DNA of 64,000 bases from Symbiodinium natans (lineage: Eukaryota > Sar > Dinophyceae > Suessiales > Symbiodiniaceae): positions 1-64,000 of the forward strand of contig CAJNDS010002624.1 of NCBI GenBank assembly GCA_905221605.1. Reading direction: 5' to 3'. A program made the translations under genes and the position numbers. The notes under the pieces are model-generated. The model saw only the letters and a program-made list of their open reading frames with translations, was not told where the DNA came from and ran no database searches. Positions 35,873 to 47,311 of this stretch are shown piece after piece; within the stretch, counting starts at the first letter, position 1, and every line of letters begins with the position of its first letter.

Positions 35873-36229
35873 TGCGTCAGGGGTGCCCCATGCAAGGAGA
35901 CCTTGACCGAGGGAAATTGGGCCCCTGATGCACGCTTCCGAGAGCTTTTTTGCCTGAGGCGACTGGTACCTCAGCGTCTTGGAGAAGGAAGGCCCGGCTC
36001 CCATCACATCATCCGCCGGGTGCTCAAAGATGTCGGGCCGGTGTTCACTGCTAAGAGTATTAGGATTGGTAGTGTGAGAAGTAAGTGTTGCGGTGGAAAT
36101 TTGCAGGTGCTTGAACTTCAAGCTAAGAAAGAATACTTAGTGTTAAGGACTGTCAGAGGTGTTGCGATTGGCTTAACCCCAAACCCCAAACCCTGGCTCT
36201 CCACAGAACGCCCAAATAGTCTTGTATAG
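35852..36229 (+). other. 125-codon frame (possible exon), opposed by a minus frame
   Basis: The plus frame includes LFCLRRLVPQRLGEGRPGSH. A 101-codon minus frame (36,121-35,816, with GAGPSFSKTLRYQSPQAKKL) overlaps it and looks at least as protein-like. Strand is unresolved; no family is recognised. Confidence 0.3.
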
Positions 36230-36451
36230 GGGTAAGGTACTAAGAACTAGTCAGTTCTAAGGTCCTTAAGGCAGGAAGGTCTATAAAAGGGGGGCGAGGC
36301 CCTAAACCCTAAACCCCAAACCCAAAATCTAAACCCTAAACCACCTAGAAGGAACTTGAGGAAGCTTACGCGGCCCTAGTAGGGAGTACTGGGTTTCCTT
36401 GAAGGGTGCGGACTTCACGTCAAGTTTTTCAGCTGTTGCCGAGACGTCCAG

Positions 36452-36592
36452 TTTAGGGTTTAGGGTTTAGGGTTTAGGGTTTAGGGTTTAGGGTTTAGGG
36501 TTTAGGGTTTAGGGTTTAGGGTTTAGGGTTTAGGGTTTAGGGTTTAGGGTTTAGGGTTTAGGGTTTAGGGTTTAGGGTTTAGGGTTTAGGGT
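36452..36592. repeat. Telomere-like array (TTTAGGG)n
   Basis: About 20 perfect TTTAGGG units. Confidence 0.9.
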
Positions 36593-36691
36593 GAGCGCTC
36601 AGCATCAGCGGTTGACTGGGACTCCTCACCCATAGCTGTGTTGTTCCCTCCGCCGAAGCTCCAACGTTTTCACTTGGTTGCCCTCTTAAAC
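36593..36691 (+). other. Open island (possible exon)
   Basis: The frame includes ERSASAVDWDSSPIAVLFPP and is bounded by telomere-like arrays on both sides. Confidence 0.25.
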
Positions 36692-36823
36692 CCCCTAAAC
36701 CCTAAAACCTAAACCCTAAATTCCCCTCAACCTAGCCCTTACTAGGGTTTTTAAGGCTCTGCTCCTGCATCCATATCCATCCCTGCCCTTGCAGCGGGGC
36801 GATTCCAATTTGGCGTCCCATTT

Positions 36824-36920
36824 TAGGGTTTAGGGTTTAGGGTTTAGGGTTTAGGGTTTAGGGTTTAGGGTTTAGGGTTTAGGGTTTAGGGTTTAGGGTT
36901 TAGGGTTTAGGGTTTAGGGG

Positions 36921-36951
<31 letters not shown>
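36824..36951. repeat. Telomere-like array followed by a run of about 30 G
   Basis: About 13 TTTAGGG units end in GGGGGGAGG and a long G-run at 36,923-36,951. Confidence 0.9.
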
Positions 36952-37218
36952 CTGTTTCTGAAGGAATCGCACCCAGATGTAGAACAACCCATCACTGCAG
37001 CTTGGGGCCGACCTAGTGTGCTGGAACTGATACCACCAACTAGCACCATGATTTGCAAGATGTCCTTTTGCTCATTCATTGGATTTCCCTCAGCCCTCAA
37101 CCCTCATCACAGAATCTCGAACCCACCCCATAATTCAACCGAAGAGCCCTTGAAAACTTCAACTACAAAAACCGATGAATATCCAAGCCCTAAACTACAC
37201 AGCCTGCTGAGCCTGTGA
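36952..37218 (+). other. Open frame of 89 codons (possible exon)
   Basis: The frame is open from the end of the G-run to TGA 37,216-37,218 and includes PDVEQPITAAWGRPSVLELI. The last third is Pro/Ser/Thr-rich. No family is recognised. Confidence 0.35.
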
Positions 37219-37941
37219 ACTCAAAAGCTGCAAGGGTGTAGGGTTAGGGTTAGGGTTTACTGTAGGGTTTAGGGTCTAGGGTCTAGGGTTTAGGGTTTAG
37301 GGTTTAGCGGTTAGCGTTTAGGGGCCCCGAACGAACTTGACTGAGATATCAGAAGCCGATAGAGATCTGTGAAGTTTCCATGGCAGGGATCCCACATCCA
37401 AACCCAAAAACTTCCCCGACCCTGCCAAAGAATTATGCTGGGTAGGCCCTTTGAATGTTTCGCACTTTCACTGATGACTGAGTTTTCAGAATTTCAGAGG
37501 ATCATATTTAGGAATTGCTTTTGAACCTACCCTAAACCCTAAACCCTTTTCAGAGGACCGTATTTAAATTTAGGAACTGCTTTTGAACCTAGTACGGCTG
37601 CCTGCCGAGAACTACACCGCTCGGATGTACAACGGCAGCCTGGACAAGTACGGCCAAGCGCTGGCCGAGGTCGGGGGGCGGAGTGACAGTCAGGTTCAGC
37701 GTGCCGGGTTTCAGGGTTCAGGGTTTAGGGTTTAGGGTTTGGGGTTTAGGGTTTAGGGTTTAGGGTTTAGGGTAAAACCCCTAAGCCCTAAACCCTAAAC
37801 CCCCCTCAACCCCTCAACCCTCAAACCCTCAACAGGGTTCCTCTAGCGCCTCCAGCCCTAGTTCATGACCCATCCAGACACTCCACTACCCTCACCCTAG
37901 CCCCCGCTCTGCTTGTTGCTGGTCGCTTGGTTCTGCCGGGG

Positions 37942-38380
37942 CGGGGGGGGGGGGGGGGGGGGGGGAATATAGTAATGTAAAAATGGACTCAAAATAATTA
38001 ATCAAAATATGTGACTATATGTAATGATATGCTCATATATTAATATAATCATCATAATACTGGTAGTAATAATAATAAAATAGTAGTAACAAATAGTAAT
38101 TAATCACCATCTAACAATAAATATAAATTTGTATGTGTATATATTTATATAGTTTTCATGGTAGTTTTTAACTATAACACTGTAGTGAGAATATGAGAAG
38201 TATCTTAGTAATTCGAATATTCATATAGCACGAATATGACCATGTAGGAATATTCGACTGTAGCAATATAGCAATATATGCACATAAATCATAACAATCT
38301 ATGACTACTAATTTCACACATGAATACAACAATCTGATTATAGAAAATGTACTAGAATCATACAACCTATAGTTTTATGA
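37942..38380. other. G-run then AT-rich tract, no gene seen
   Basis: A run of about 25 G at 37,942-37,966 is followed by about 410 bases of very AT-rich sequence (TAATATAATCATCATAAT). The composition flips abruptly. No coding signal. Confidence 0.6.
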
Positions 38381-38383
38381 TGA

Positions 38384-38744
38384 TACATATCTGCCTCAGA
38401 TGTCCGCGTTGCTGGGCGGGGAGCGCGAGACGCAACCTCGCCAGCGGACGAACAAGTGATCCGCCCTCGGATGCATGGAACAACAATCTGCTTTTAGGAT
38501 GCCCAGTAGGTACACTTATTCAGCCCTTATTAAGGGGTTTAGGCTGGTTAAGGGTTCAGGGTTTAGGGTTCAGGGTTTGGGGTTGCTTAAGATGCGCAGT
38601 AGGTGCCCTTGTTCCTTTATTTTAGGGTTTGCATCGGAGCCCGTGTCATCCCCATTAAGGAGAGGGGCCCTAGTCGAGGGCTTAGGTCCCGTTTCACCCA
38701 CAGCGGAATCCATCTCCACCTCGCTGAGGCAAGCAAGCCTGGAG
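38384..38744 (+). other. Two open islands (possible exons)
   Basis: The island at 38,384-38,497 includes VAGRGARDATSPADEQVIRP. The island at 38,629-38,744 includes RRGALVEGLGPVSPTAESIS and ends at TAA. Between them lie partial family 3 sequence (GATGCCCAGTAGG) and telomere-like units. Confidence 0.3.
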
Positions 38745-39134
38745 TAAGCCACAAACCCTGAACCCCGAACCCTGAACCACTAAACTCCAAGCCCTGAACC
38801 CTAAACCCTAAACCCTAAACCCTAGCCCTAAACCCTAGAACCCTGAACCACCTTGGTGGATTCGGAAACGCGAATCTGTGCCTGGATCGCCAACGCGAGC
38901 AGGAGCCACAAAAGGGCGTCCAAGAGCTGTGCGATCTCGCCGGAACCTTAAACACCTAAACCCTTCGGCCCCTAAACCCCACAGCCCCCCAAACCCCAAA
39001 CTCCCAAACCCCTGCCCTAAACCCCGCAGTCATGAACCCCTGAACCCTTAAACCCGCAAGCCCGAAGAGGTTGTGTTTGAAGCTTCGCCTGGGAAGTCGA
39101 GAGGGTCGGCTCCGGATCAGCAGCACCGAAGGGG

Positions 39135-39321
39135 TCAGAGACTCCCAACACCTCTCTCTTATTAAGGCATATAGACTTTGAATCATATGAGGGTTCCTAT
39201 TAGAATTCAAGAAGGGATTTTCCCTTAATGAGGGAAAATCCTTAAATCATATGTTGGTTCCTGTTGTAATGCAAGGGATATATTCCTTAATTAAGGATTA
39301 AGGGGTGTTGGAGTCTCTGGG
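39135..39321. mobile_element. Large foldback element with internal duplication
   Basis: Left end CAGAGACTCCCAACACC, right end GGTGTTGGAGTCTCTGG: near-perfect 17-base inverted ends. Inside, a phrase AATCATATG..GGTTCCT is present twice as a direct repeat. No second copy was seen in the window. Confidence 0.7.
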
Positions 39322-39529
39322 CACTGCCCTTTGAAACCCAACCCTAAACCCTTTAACCCTTATACCCTGAAACCCTAAACCCTAAACCCTAAACCCTAAA
39401 CCCTGGGGGAAATAAGCAAAACAAAGACTAAGTACAGGCCTGCTTGGCCATGGAAGCTGCCGGGCCTGTAGACAGCATGACGCCCGCAAGTCCTGCGAGC
39501 AGCCTTGACGAAAGTTGTGTGTATTTCTG

Positions 39530-39720
39530 GCGGCTTATTATTAGTATTATTATGATTGCTATTGTTATTATTATTATCATATTGACTACTTGTGATTATT
39601 GTTATGAATATTACTGTTCTATGATTGTTATTTAGTTTTTATGTGTTTTTTTTACTATTGTTTATGTTATTTTATTGTGATTTGTTCAGTTTGCCTTTTT
39701 TAATGTTTTTGTTTCTTGAC
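39530..39720. other. AT-rich tract, no gene seen
   Basis: T-rich sequence (TTATTATTATCATATTGACT style) with abrupt borders. The upstream ATG at 39,444 opens a short protein-like frame (MEAAGPVDSMTPASPASSLD) that runs into it. Confidence 0.45.
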
Positions 39721-39896
39721 CTTTTCTGTTGCTGAGTTTCTGATTGTTAGGAGGTTCTTCAAGCGGACTGTCAAGGCTCAGACGGGTGCCGTGGGGCTGC
39801 ATAAGGGCTTTTCGGCTTCTAGTTACGGGGTTTAACAAGGGCTTGAGGTGATTTCACGTCGTGGGTTGTAGACTTTCCGGCTTAAGAGAATTCGAC

Positions 39897-40007
39897 GACC
39901 CAGAGTAGAAGACCCTTATTGCCTTTCAGGGTTTAGGCTCCCTTAGAAGCCGCGCCTCAAGCCCAAAAAGGGCACCCTTTCCAGTATTGGGTTACTCTTT
40001 GGGCTAG
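39897..40007. mobile_element. MITE-like element, family 3
   Basis: Left end GACCCAGAGTAGAAGACCC, core GGTTTAGGCTCCCTTAGAAG, right end GGGTTACTCTTTGGGCTAG. The ends are imperfect inverted repeats. Confidence 0.65.
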
Positions 40008-41239
40008 AATGAAATTAGGATGTATGTAGCATGCAGGGTTCAAGAGGCCCTAAACCCTAAACCCTAAACCCTAAACCCTAAACCCTAAACCCTAAACCCT
40101 AAACCCTAAACCCTTAAGGTTAGGGAATACAGGGAGCAGGGCTCAGCGGGGCAACTGTAAGGAAGCCCTGCGAGCCCATGCCGATATCCTAAATCCTAAA
40201 CTTTAGGGTTTAGGGTTTAGGGTTTAGGGTTTTGGGTTTTGGGTTTAGGGTCTGGGTTTAGGTTATAGTACCCGTAACGCATTAACCTTCTATGTAGGTT
40301 ACTGCTATGTAGGTTACTGGGTGAGGATCTCGGGGTGATTTGGGCAGGATCTGACAATGGCAAGTATAGTTAACTAAACACCCTGAACGCTTAAACCCTT
40401 AAACCCCTAAACGCCCCAAAACCCTTAAACCCTTAAACCCGTAAACCCTTAAACCCTTAAACCCCTAAACCCTAAACCCTAAAAAAGCCTGAAACCCTAA
40501 ACCCTAAAAAAGCCTGAAACCCTGAATACCGATCCCCTAACCCCCAAAAAGCTCTCATCATCCTCATCGCCAAGCTCGAAACCTTCTTGGGGGTCTAAGG
40601 CAGAGCTATAGGTCCTGAACAGGGACCTCGATTGGGGAATTGGGGTAACCCTAAACCCTAAACCCTAAACCCTAAACCCTAAACCCTAGACCCACTTAAC
40701 AGCTACGTACTAAGTCTTGTCCAATACACAAACCCTGAACATCCTGAAGCCGAATCCCCGAGCTCCAACGGCATGCTATTCTCGGGTTTAGGGTTTAGGG
40801 TTTGGGGTTTAGGGTTTAGGGTGTTCCGAAGTGCCGCGGTCCCGACCCGCCAGGGAGTGGTGGCGGGTCGGGCCGCCTCGGTGCAGCGGATCCCACCCCA
40901 ACCACCCAAACTACCGCCTTTTTCGGGTTTAGAGCGGTCTAACCCCCACGGTCCCCCTACCAAGGGGGCTTTCACCTCGACTCTCCCCGACGGCCGGGAT
41001 GGGAGGTATGACTGCTGCTGTTGCTTGAGCCTACACTTTCCAGGATCGGGACAATCAAAATTCACCTGTTTAAGACTTGCAATCTCAAGCGCATAGCTAA
41101 GCCATGGCGGGGGGCAACCCTGGCGGGGGCAACCCGGCGGGGGCAACCCTGGCGGGGGCAACGCTGGCGGGGGCAACCCTGGCGGGGGCAACCCTGCCAG
41201 GGCACTCTGGCGGGGGCAGCTCGGGCGGGGGCAACCCTG

Positions 41240-41392
41240 CTTGGAGGTTGATGGACTTAAGAACCACTGTTAACTGGGCTTATAACCCTTACTTATAATT
41301 GGAATAACCCCCAAAAGGCCCCTTTAGATGTATTATAAGTAGGGTTACAAGTACAGTTATCTAGTGGTTCGTAAGCAGCGTGAACCTTCAAG
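41240..41392. mobile_element. MITE-like element, family 1
   Basis: Left end CTTGGAGGTTGATGG, right end GTGAACCTTCAAG. Internal CTTATAATTGG and TTATAAGTAGGGTTA are typical of the family. It sits inside the 15-bp minisatellite. Confidence 0.6.
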
Positions 41393-42540
41393 GGGGGGTT
41401 CTGGGTCAGGGGCAACTTTGATGAAAACAACTTTGGTGCATGGGGGCAACCCTGGCGGGGGCAACCCTGTCACTGTAACACTGGCAACCCTGGCAACCCT
41501 GGCAGGGGCAACCCTGTCAGCATGGCGGTGGTTGAGGTTCATGAGAACCACTTAGTTTTTAGGGTTTTTTTGGTGGGGTAACCCTGGCAGGGCAACCCTG
41601 GCGGGTGCAACCCTGGCGGGGGTAACCCTGGCAACCCTGGCAGGGGCAACGCTGGTGGGGCAACGGCAGGGGCAACCCTGCCAGGGGCAAACCCTGGCGG
41701 GGCAACCCTGGTGGGGGCAACCCTGGCGGGCAACCCTGTTGTGGGGGCAACCCTGGGGGGCCAACCAACCCTGTCAGGGGTCAACGGGGTGGGTTGTGTC
41801 ACCCACCAAGCCGGCGGGCTGGCGGGGGCAACCCTGTCACTGTAACACTGGCACCCTGGCAGGGGGAAAGCCTTCACCATGGCGGTGGTTGAGGTTCATG
41901 GGAGTTTTTGGTCGGGTAAGCCGGCACCCTGGCGGGGGCAACCCTGGCGGGGGTCGCCCTGGCGGGCCAACCCTGGCGACAGAGAGCGGGACAATCTGTT
42001 TCACCCATACTGTGTTTAAGACACCCTCAAGCCCAATTCCGGACCCAAGCTTATTCATATGGCAGAATGGCGAGTGCCCAGCGCTCAACTCCGGCCACCG
42101 CTGGCGCAAGGGCTTCTCTGGCCCAGCCTGGTCTTTTTTTGGCAGGACCTCCTATGCTGGGGTCGTGCGTCTTGGGCCCGGCCTCCCCACCGGGGTCGCG
42201 CAAGGGCGGATAAGGGGCAACCCTGGCGGGCGGCAACCGTGGCGGGGTGTGGGGGGGGTAACTCTGCCAATAGCAGGGCAACCCAAGGGCAGCCCTGGCG
42301 GGGGCAACCCCTGCGGGGGCGACCCTGGCGGGGGCAACCCTGGCACGGGCAACCCTGGAAGGGGCAAGGCGAGGCTTTTTTGTAAAAAAAAAAAAAAAAC
42401 TTTTTTTCTCTTTTTCATGTCAACCTTGGCGGGGCCCTGGCGGGGGCGACTACTAATGGGAAACCCTGGCAATGAATTGAGAACTAAGACAGGGCCCTTC
42501 AAGCATCTGGGGCCCATATGGCACTTGAAGGGCAACTAAA

Positions 42541-42646
42541 CAAAACTTCATAGAGAAGGACGACGAAGCCTCGCCAGCGCGCCAGGAGGACGAGGTGGGC
42601 AGGGCCGTCGCAGAGAAGGGACGTGAGGAGGCGTGGAACCCTGACG
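42541..42646 (+). other. Open island within the minisatellite region (possible exon)
   Basis: The frame includes NFIEKDDEASPARQEDEVGR, strongly charged and unlike the repeat. The minisatellite resumes right after it. Confidence 0.3.
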
Positions 42647-43860
42647 GGGCAACCCGGCGAGGGCAATGTCACCCTGGGGGCAACCCTGGCAGGGCAACCC
42701 TGCCAAGGGCAACCCTAACTCGGCGGCGACCCTGGCGGGGGCAACGCTGGTGGGGGCAACCCTGGTGGGGGCAACCCTGGCGAGGTAAAACTGGGCAACC
42801 CGGCGGGGTTGCGATAAAAACCATTAAATCTACTGGACGTCTTAATTATAAAATAGAATGACATTGAAAGACTTCTCATAAAGTAAAATAGGATGAAGAA
42901 AGAAGTAAATAAGATAATTATGAATCCTGCATTTTCATTTGGTACAGCTTTTAGCATAGCAATTGGCATAAGAAATACCATTCAGGTACGATATGTAAAG
43001 GAGTAAGTAATCCACATGCTTCTAATGCATTATCTGGATGTGAGAAAGAAGAGAAGCCGATAATAATGAAAGGAAAAATGCTATTTTATTATTAATGGAA
43101 TTCCTTAAAGGAATATTAGAAGATAGAAAATGTAGATTAAGAATATGAAAAATGGCGGGGGCAACCCTGGGGGGCAACCCTGGCGGGGGCAACCCTGGCG
43201 GGGGCAACCCTGGCGGGGGCAACCCTGGCAGAGGCAACCCTGGCGGGGGCAAACCTCGGAGACAACCCTGGTGGTGGCAACCCTGGCGGGGGCAACCCTG
43301 GCAGGGGCAAGGTGAGGTATAAACATATATATATATATGTGTGTCTGGAGTCTCAAAGGAGCGGGGGGCCACTAATGGACGACGAAGCATATAGGTGCAC
43401 GATTCCTGAATTGGCGGCGAGGCCAGTTCCCGATACAACTGAGGGCAACCCGGGCAACCCTGTCACCCTCACAGGGCAACCCTGGCGGGGGCAACCCTGG
43501 CGGGGGCAACCCTGGCAGGGGCAACCCTGGCGAGGGCAACCCTGGCGGGGGCAACCCTGGCAGAGGCAACCCTGGCGGGGGCTGGCGGGGCAACCCTGGC
43601 CAAGCCAACCCTGGTAGGGCAACCCTGGCAAGGGCCAACCCTGGCGGGGCCAACCCTGGCGGGGGCAACTGGCGGGGGCAACCCTGGCGGGGGCGACCCT
43701 GGCGGGGGCAACCCTGGCGGGGGCAACCCTGGCGGGCTGGCGGGGGCAACCCTGGCGGGGGCAACCCTGGCGGGGGCAACCCTGGCGGGGGCGCAACGGC
43801 CCGACCTCCCCCGCCGGGGTCGCGCGTCGGGGGTTTAGGGTTAATCCATTATTACATTGT

Positions 43861-43979
43861 GCCCTATGGCTAGCAGGGATGCATCAGGTGTGGCAAGCTC
43901 GATCTGCTTGGCAAAGCAAGCAGATCTCGAAGCGGTAGCGTTCAGTTGTACCGGCCGCCGCCTGGCGCGGGCGGCCTAT
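43861..43979 (+). other. Open island (possible exon)
   Basis: The frame includes GVASSICLAKQADLEAVAFS and is open for about 40 codons. No family is recognised. Confidence 0.25.
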
Positions 43980-44304
43980 GGTTTAGGGTTTAGGGTTTAG
44001 GGCTCTCCTCTTTGAATCAGCTCTAGAGAACTTTGAGCGACAGCCCAGGCGTTGACCCCACAGCCGAAGGGTTGGATGAAGGCTGGGGTGGCATGACCCT
44101 TGGACGCTTTAGGGTTTAGGGTTTAGGGTTTAGGGTTTAGGGTTTAGGGCTTAGGGCTTAGGGCTTAGGGTTTAGGGTTTAGGGTTTAGGGGTGATTTCT
44201 TCGGGCAGAGACTCAGGAAGCTGAAGATGTCGTGCAGAGAAGTCTGGAGTAGGAGCAGTAGTTCTCGCGGTTATCAATAAGAAGATCCAGGTCCATGTAT
44301 CTAA

Positions 44305-44548
44305 GGGTAGTTGCATGGCCCCTTCGTACGGTCCCTTGCCTTCTTTAAAGCGTTCTGAAGTAAGGGCCCGCCCCTTGGGTTTTGTAGGGTACATACTATA
44401 TATATATATATATGTATATCTATATATCTATATATCTATATATATATATATATATATGTATATCTATATATCTATATATCTATACATATATATATATATA
44501 TAAGGGTCCCCTTTTAAGGGCCCATACTAAGAGACCATGAAACTACCC
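44305..44548. mobile_element. MITE-like element, family 2, with AT microsatellite in loop
   Basis: Left end GGGTAGTTGCATGG, right end CCATGAAACTACCC; subterminal AAGTAAGGGCCCG and AAGGGCCCATACT. A TATATATC microsatellite (44,396-44,503) fills the loop. Confidence 0.75.
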
Positions 44549-44821
44549 CACGAATGTAATGACATTCATGGGTTGATATCGGCCATGTGTCATGCATCAG
44601 TGAGCCGATATCTAAGGATCGTGTCCGTCGTGGCTTGGCGAGCATTAGGAATCGGATACATGGTCAGTTCTCAAAATTCGGGTCCCTTTGTGGGCACCCT
44701 AAATGAGAAGGGCAAGGACCCCCAAATGGACCGTGATTTAGAGAAATCACCACACGTAGCCTCCGCCCCCGGCACCCAACGTCGGCGAAAATCCGCAGCC
44801 CAACACATCTGGGCCTCCTAA
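44537..44821 (+). other. 94-codon frame (possible exon)
   Basis: The ATG at 44,537 lies inside the right end of the family 2 element. The rest (SRYLRIVSVVAWRALGIGYM, then NEKGKDPQMDRDLEKSPHV) is non-repetitive and protein-like, ending at TAA 44,819-44,821. The true start is probably downstream of the element. No family is recognised. Confidence 0.35.
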
Positions 44822-45394
44822 AAGCCTTCGGCTTTCTCATTCTACCTGTTTCCCAGCTGTTGTGGACGACTGGACCATACTGGATCTCTGAGATCGCCAA
44901 ACTCCACAACACTAGAAATCCTAAATCCTAAATTTCTAAATCCTAAACACCCAAGCCCGAATGAGCGCAAAGCCCTAAACTCTAAACTCTGCGGGCGCCA
45001 GGCACCTATAAGCCCTGAACCTTACGCCTTCTCAGCCTAAGCCCTAGACTAGAAGCCCAGAAATTGGAACATGGAAGTCGGATGGTTGATGCTGGCTCTT
45101 TGTCGTTGCTAAGTTTGGGGTTGGGCTAGTACCTTAACACTACTGGGCCCTCAAACCCCCCAGAAAAAATTGAGACCCCAGGGCTTTTCATAGGAGGCAC
45201 CGGGCCCTCATTTAGGAGGTTCCTCAGAGCCTTAGGACCTAAACCCCAAACCTTAAACCCTAGGTTTGGGGTGATTTTCCAACTCTTTCAACCCAAAGCT
45301 CCGAACACCTCAAAGGCCCCAAACCCTAGTTAAAACCATTCAAAATCTCAAGTGTTCTTGTTCGCTCTCTCGCTCTCTCTGTTTTTGTAGGTGT

Positions 45395-45592
45395 ATGTCT
45401 ATAGCCCTCAAAAATCCGTATAAAACCCTTACCTTGCAAGGCCCACGGTGCAGCAAACGCTTTGCAAACCTTTCTGAAAAGCGCACAAAGCCCTCTAGCC
45501 CATGTGGGGAGGAGTTGGAGACGATTGCCTCTGCAAAGAGCAAAGGAGGCCCTCACGCAGGCGAACTGTCCGAAGTTAAGTGTTCACATTAG
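45395..45592 (+). other. 65-codon frame (possible exon)
   Basis: The frame includes SKRFANLSEKRTKPSSPCGE and GEELETIASAKSKGGPHAGE. It ends at a TTTAGGG array. No family is recognised. Confidence 0.35.
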
Positions 45593-45833
45593 GGTTTAGG
45601 GTTTAGGGTTTAGGGTTTAGGGTTTAGGGTTTTGGGGGTAGCGCTTTTCAGGGCTTAAGGTTTTAAGAAAGGAGGTAGAGTCTTCCTAGGTAGGATAGGG
45701 GGGGGGGGGGGCCTTAAAAGGGAACCCTTCTGAACCCTCTTCTGGCTCTCTTAAACAGGGACCTTATTCAGAGGGTCAAAATCTCCAAGGGTCCCCTAAT
45801 CCTATCAAGGGTTTAGGGCTGTAAGGGGCTCCA

Positions 45834-46010
45834 GGACTGAACATATCGAGAGGGTTTTTCATGTCATCTCCAGAAGGCTTCCCAAGAAGGCCAGTTACCT
45901 ATAGGGTCTTCCTGAGCGTGTCATACGTATTGTATAACGGCCTTATCAGGTTTACGGGATTTTTTTACCTGGGCGCCCAGTTGCAGTGTTCCTGCAGCCC
46001 TACAGAATGA
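45834..46010 (+). other. 59-codon frame (possible exon)
   Basis: The frame is open to TGA 46,008-46,010 and includes RPVTYRVFLSVSYVLYNGLI, hydrophobic and possibly membrane-associated. No family is recognised. Confidence 0.35.
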
Positions 46011-46332
46011 CACAAACCCTGCAGTACTCATAACCCAGCAACCAAATGTAATCTGCCGGGTTCAGGGAGGGTTTGGGAGCGGCCGGGTCAGAAATAAACA
46101 TCGCAGGCCCCAGCATCTTAGGGGCCTTAACTTGAACAGCGGCAGGGCCCCTTGTTTTTTTAGTTTTTGCGTCAATATGTTTAAGAGGAGCCCAGCCCAT
46201 AAGAAGGTTCATGTTGTCTTTCCTGCCGAACAGGGACCCAGTTTTTTCAGAGTTCGGAAGGGTTGGGAAGGTAGGGTTTGGAAAGGAGAGCGCGTGGCAA
46301 GAAGCTTGTACTTAGGGTTTTACGCTATCTGA
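46000..46332. other. Frames on both strands (possible exon)
   Basis: The plus frame 46,132-46,332 includes KRSPAHKKVHVVFPAEQGPS; the minus frame 46,212-46,000 includes DAKTKKTRGPAAVQVKAPKM. Both are non-repetitive. Strand is unresolved. Confidence 0.3.
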
Positions 46333-46677
46333 ACGTGCGTTTTTTGTTGCCAGTCACCCTGGTGATTCTAAACCTGCTCCTCCATACACTCAAACCCAAG
46401 CCATACTCTGCACAATCCAAAGCGTAGCAACCCCAAGCCCTAAACCCTAGACACCATGTAGCAACCCTAAAGCCGAAACCCTGGACCATCGACCCAGAAA
46501 TGTGGCAGCATCACTCCCGCACCCCCACAAGAATCCTAAACGATACCACTTTAACCTCCATCCAATGACTCCAGTAGATACATGATCAACGTCTGTCCAA
46601 TCCTCGGAAGCCTTTCCTAGCCCTAAACCCTAAACCCCTAAACCCTAAACCCCTAAATCCTGAACCCCTAAACTTCA

Positions 46678-46779
46678 GGGAAAGCCCAGCAACAAGGTGC
46701 TACCAGCGGGCAGTCGCTGCTGGACCAACTTCAGTCGGACTTGGAGCGGGTCTTCACGCGTCTGGAGGTGGTTCTCTTG
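46678..46779 (+). other. Open island (possible exon)
   Basis: The frame includes GQSLLDQLQSDLERVFTRLE, an amphipathic helix-like stretch with heptad-like leucines. It lies between two telomere-like arrays. Confidence 0.35.
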
Positions 46780-46992
46780 GGTTTAGGGTTTAGGGTTCAG
46801 AGGGTTTAGGGTTTGGGCTGTAGGGGCTGTTGGGTTTTAGGGTTTTGGGGTTTTGGGGTTTCGGGTTTAGCCAATAACCCCAAAAAATGATATGTACATG
46901 TTTCAAGGGTACATATGAGGGCTTCAGAAGGATTGACACATGTAGCTCCTGCGGGCTGGAGAAAGCCCGCCGTCAGCCGTGGGCGCTTACCT

Positions 46993-47134
46993 ACTTGGAG
47001 GTGCGTGGTGCTTATTAACCAATTCCAACTGTACTTATAGCTGTACTTATAGCCATACTAGGGCACTTAAGGGGCTGATAAGTGGGTTATAAGTAGAGTT
47101 ATAATTGGTTAATAAGTACCATGAACCTCCAAGT
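46993..47134. mobile_element. MITE-like element, family 1
   Basis: Left end ACTTGGAGGT and right end ACCTCCAAGT are perfect inverted repeats. Subterminal CTTATTAACCAATT pairs with AATTGGTTAATAAG. Total 142 bases, no coding capacity. Confidence 0.85.
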
Positions 47135-47166
47135 GCAGGGGGCCAAGGGTTGAGGGTTGAGTCTAA

Positions 47167-47311
47167 CGGTATGTTTCATGGTCCCCGAATATGGTCCCTT
47201 ACTCTTTTTCAAGGGTTCTGATGTATGGGCCCTTGGGTTGCACAGGGTATGTAATGTGTATATAAGGTGCCCCCTTTTTAGGGCCCACATTAAGGGACCA
47301 TGCAACTACCC
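47167..47311. mobile_element. MITE-like element, family 2
   Basis: Left end CGGTATGTTTCATGGTCCC, right end GGGACCATGCAACTACCCG, with TGGGCCCTT and AGGGCCCA inside. It lies some 30 bases from the family 1 element. Confidence 0.75.

Larger units (their letters stand above)
41104..43797. repeat. GC-rich 15-bp minisatellite (GGCGGGGGCAACCCT)n, interrupted
   Basis: Blocks at 41,104-41,240, 41,445-41,530, 41,575-41,800, 41,820-41,990, 42,215-42,375, 42,645-42,815, 43,153-43,312 and 43,440-43,797 share the unit GGCGGGGGCAACCCT, always in the same orientation. Because 15 is divisible by 3 and the unit lacks stops, all frames stay open and give spurious proteins (PPPGL, QGCPR, ARVAP on minus; GNPGG, WRGQP on plus). 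Non-repetitive inserts include a MITE (41,240-41,392), an open island at 42,000-42,200 and an AT-rich segment at 42,830-43,150. Confidence 0.9.

Noticed and set aside
40703-43796. Pro/Gly-rich collagen-like proteins in all frames, including a 294-codon plus frame
   Set aside because: They are produced by the 15-bp minisatellite, whose unit lacks stops; the frames change at every interruption.
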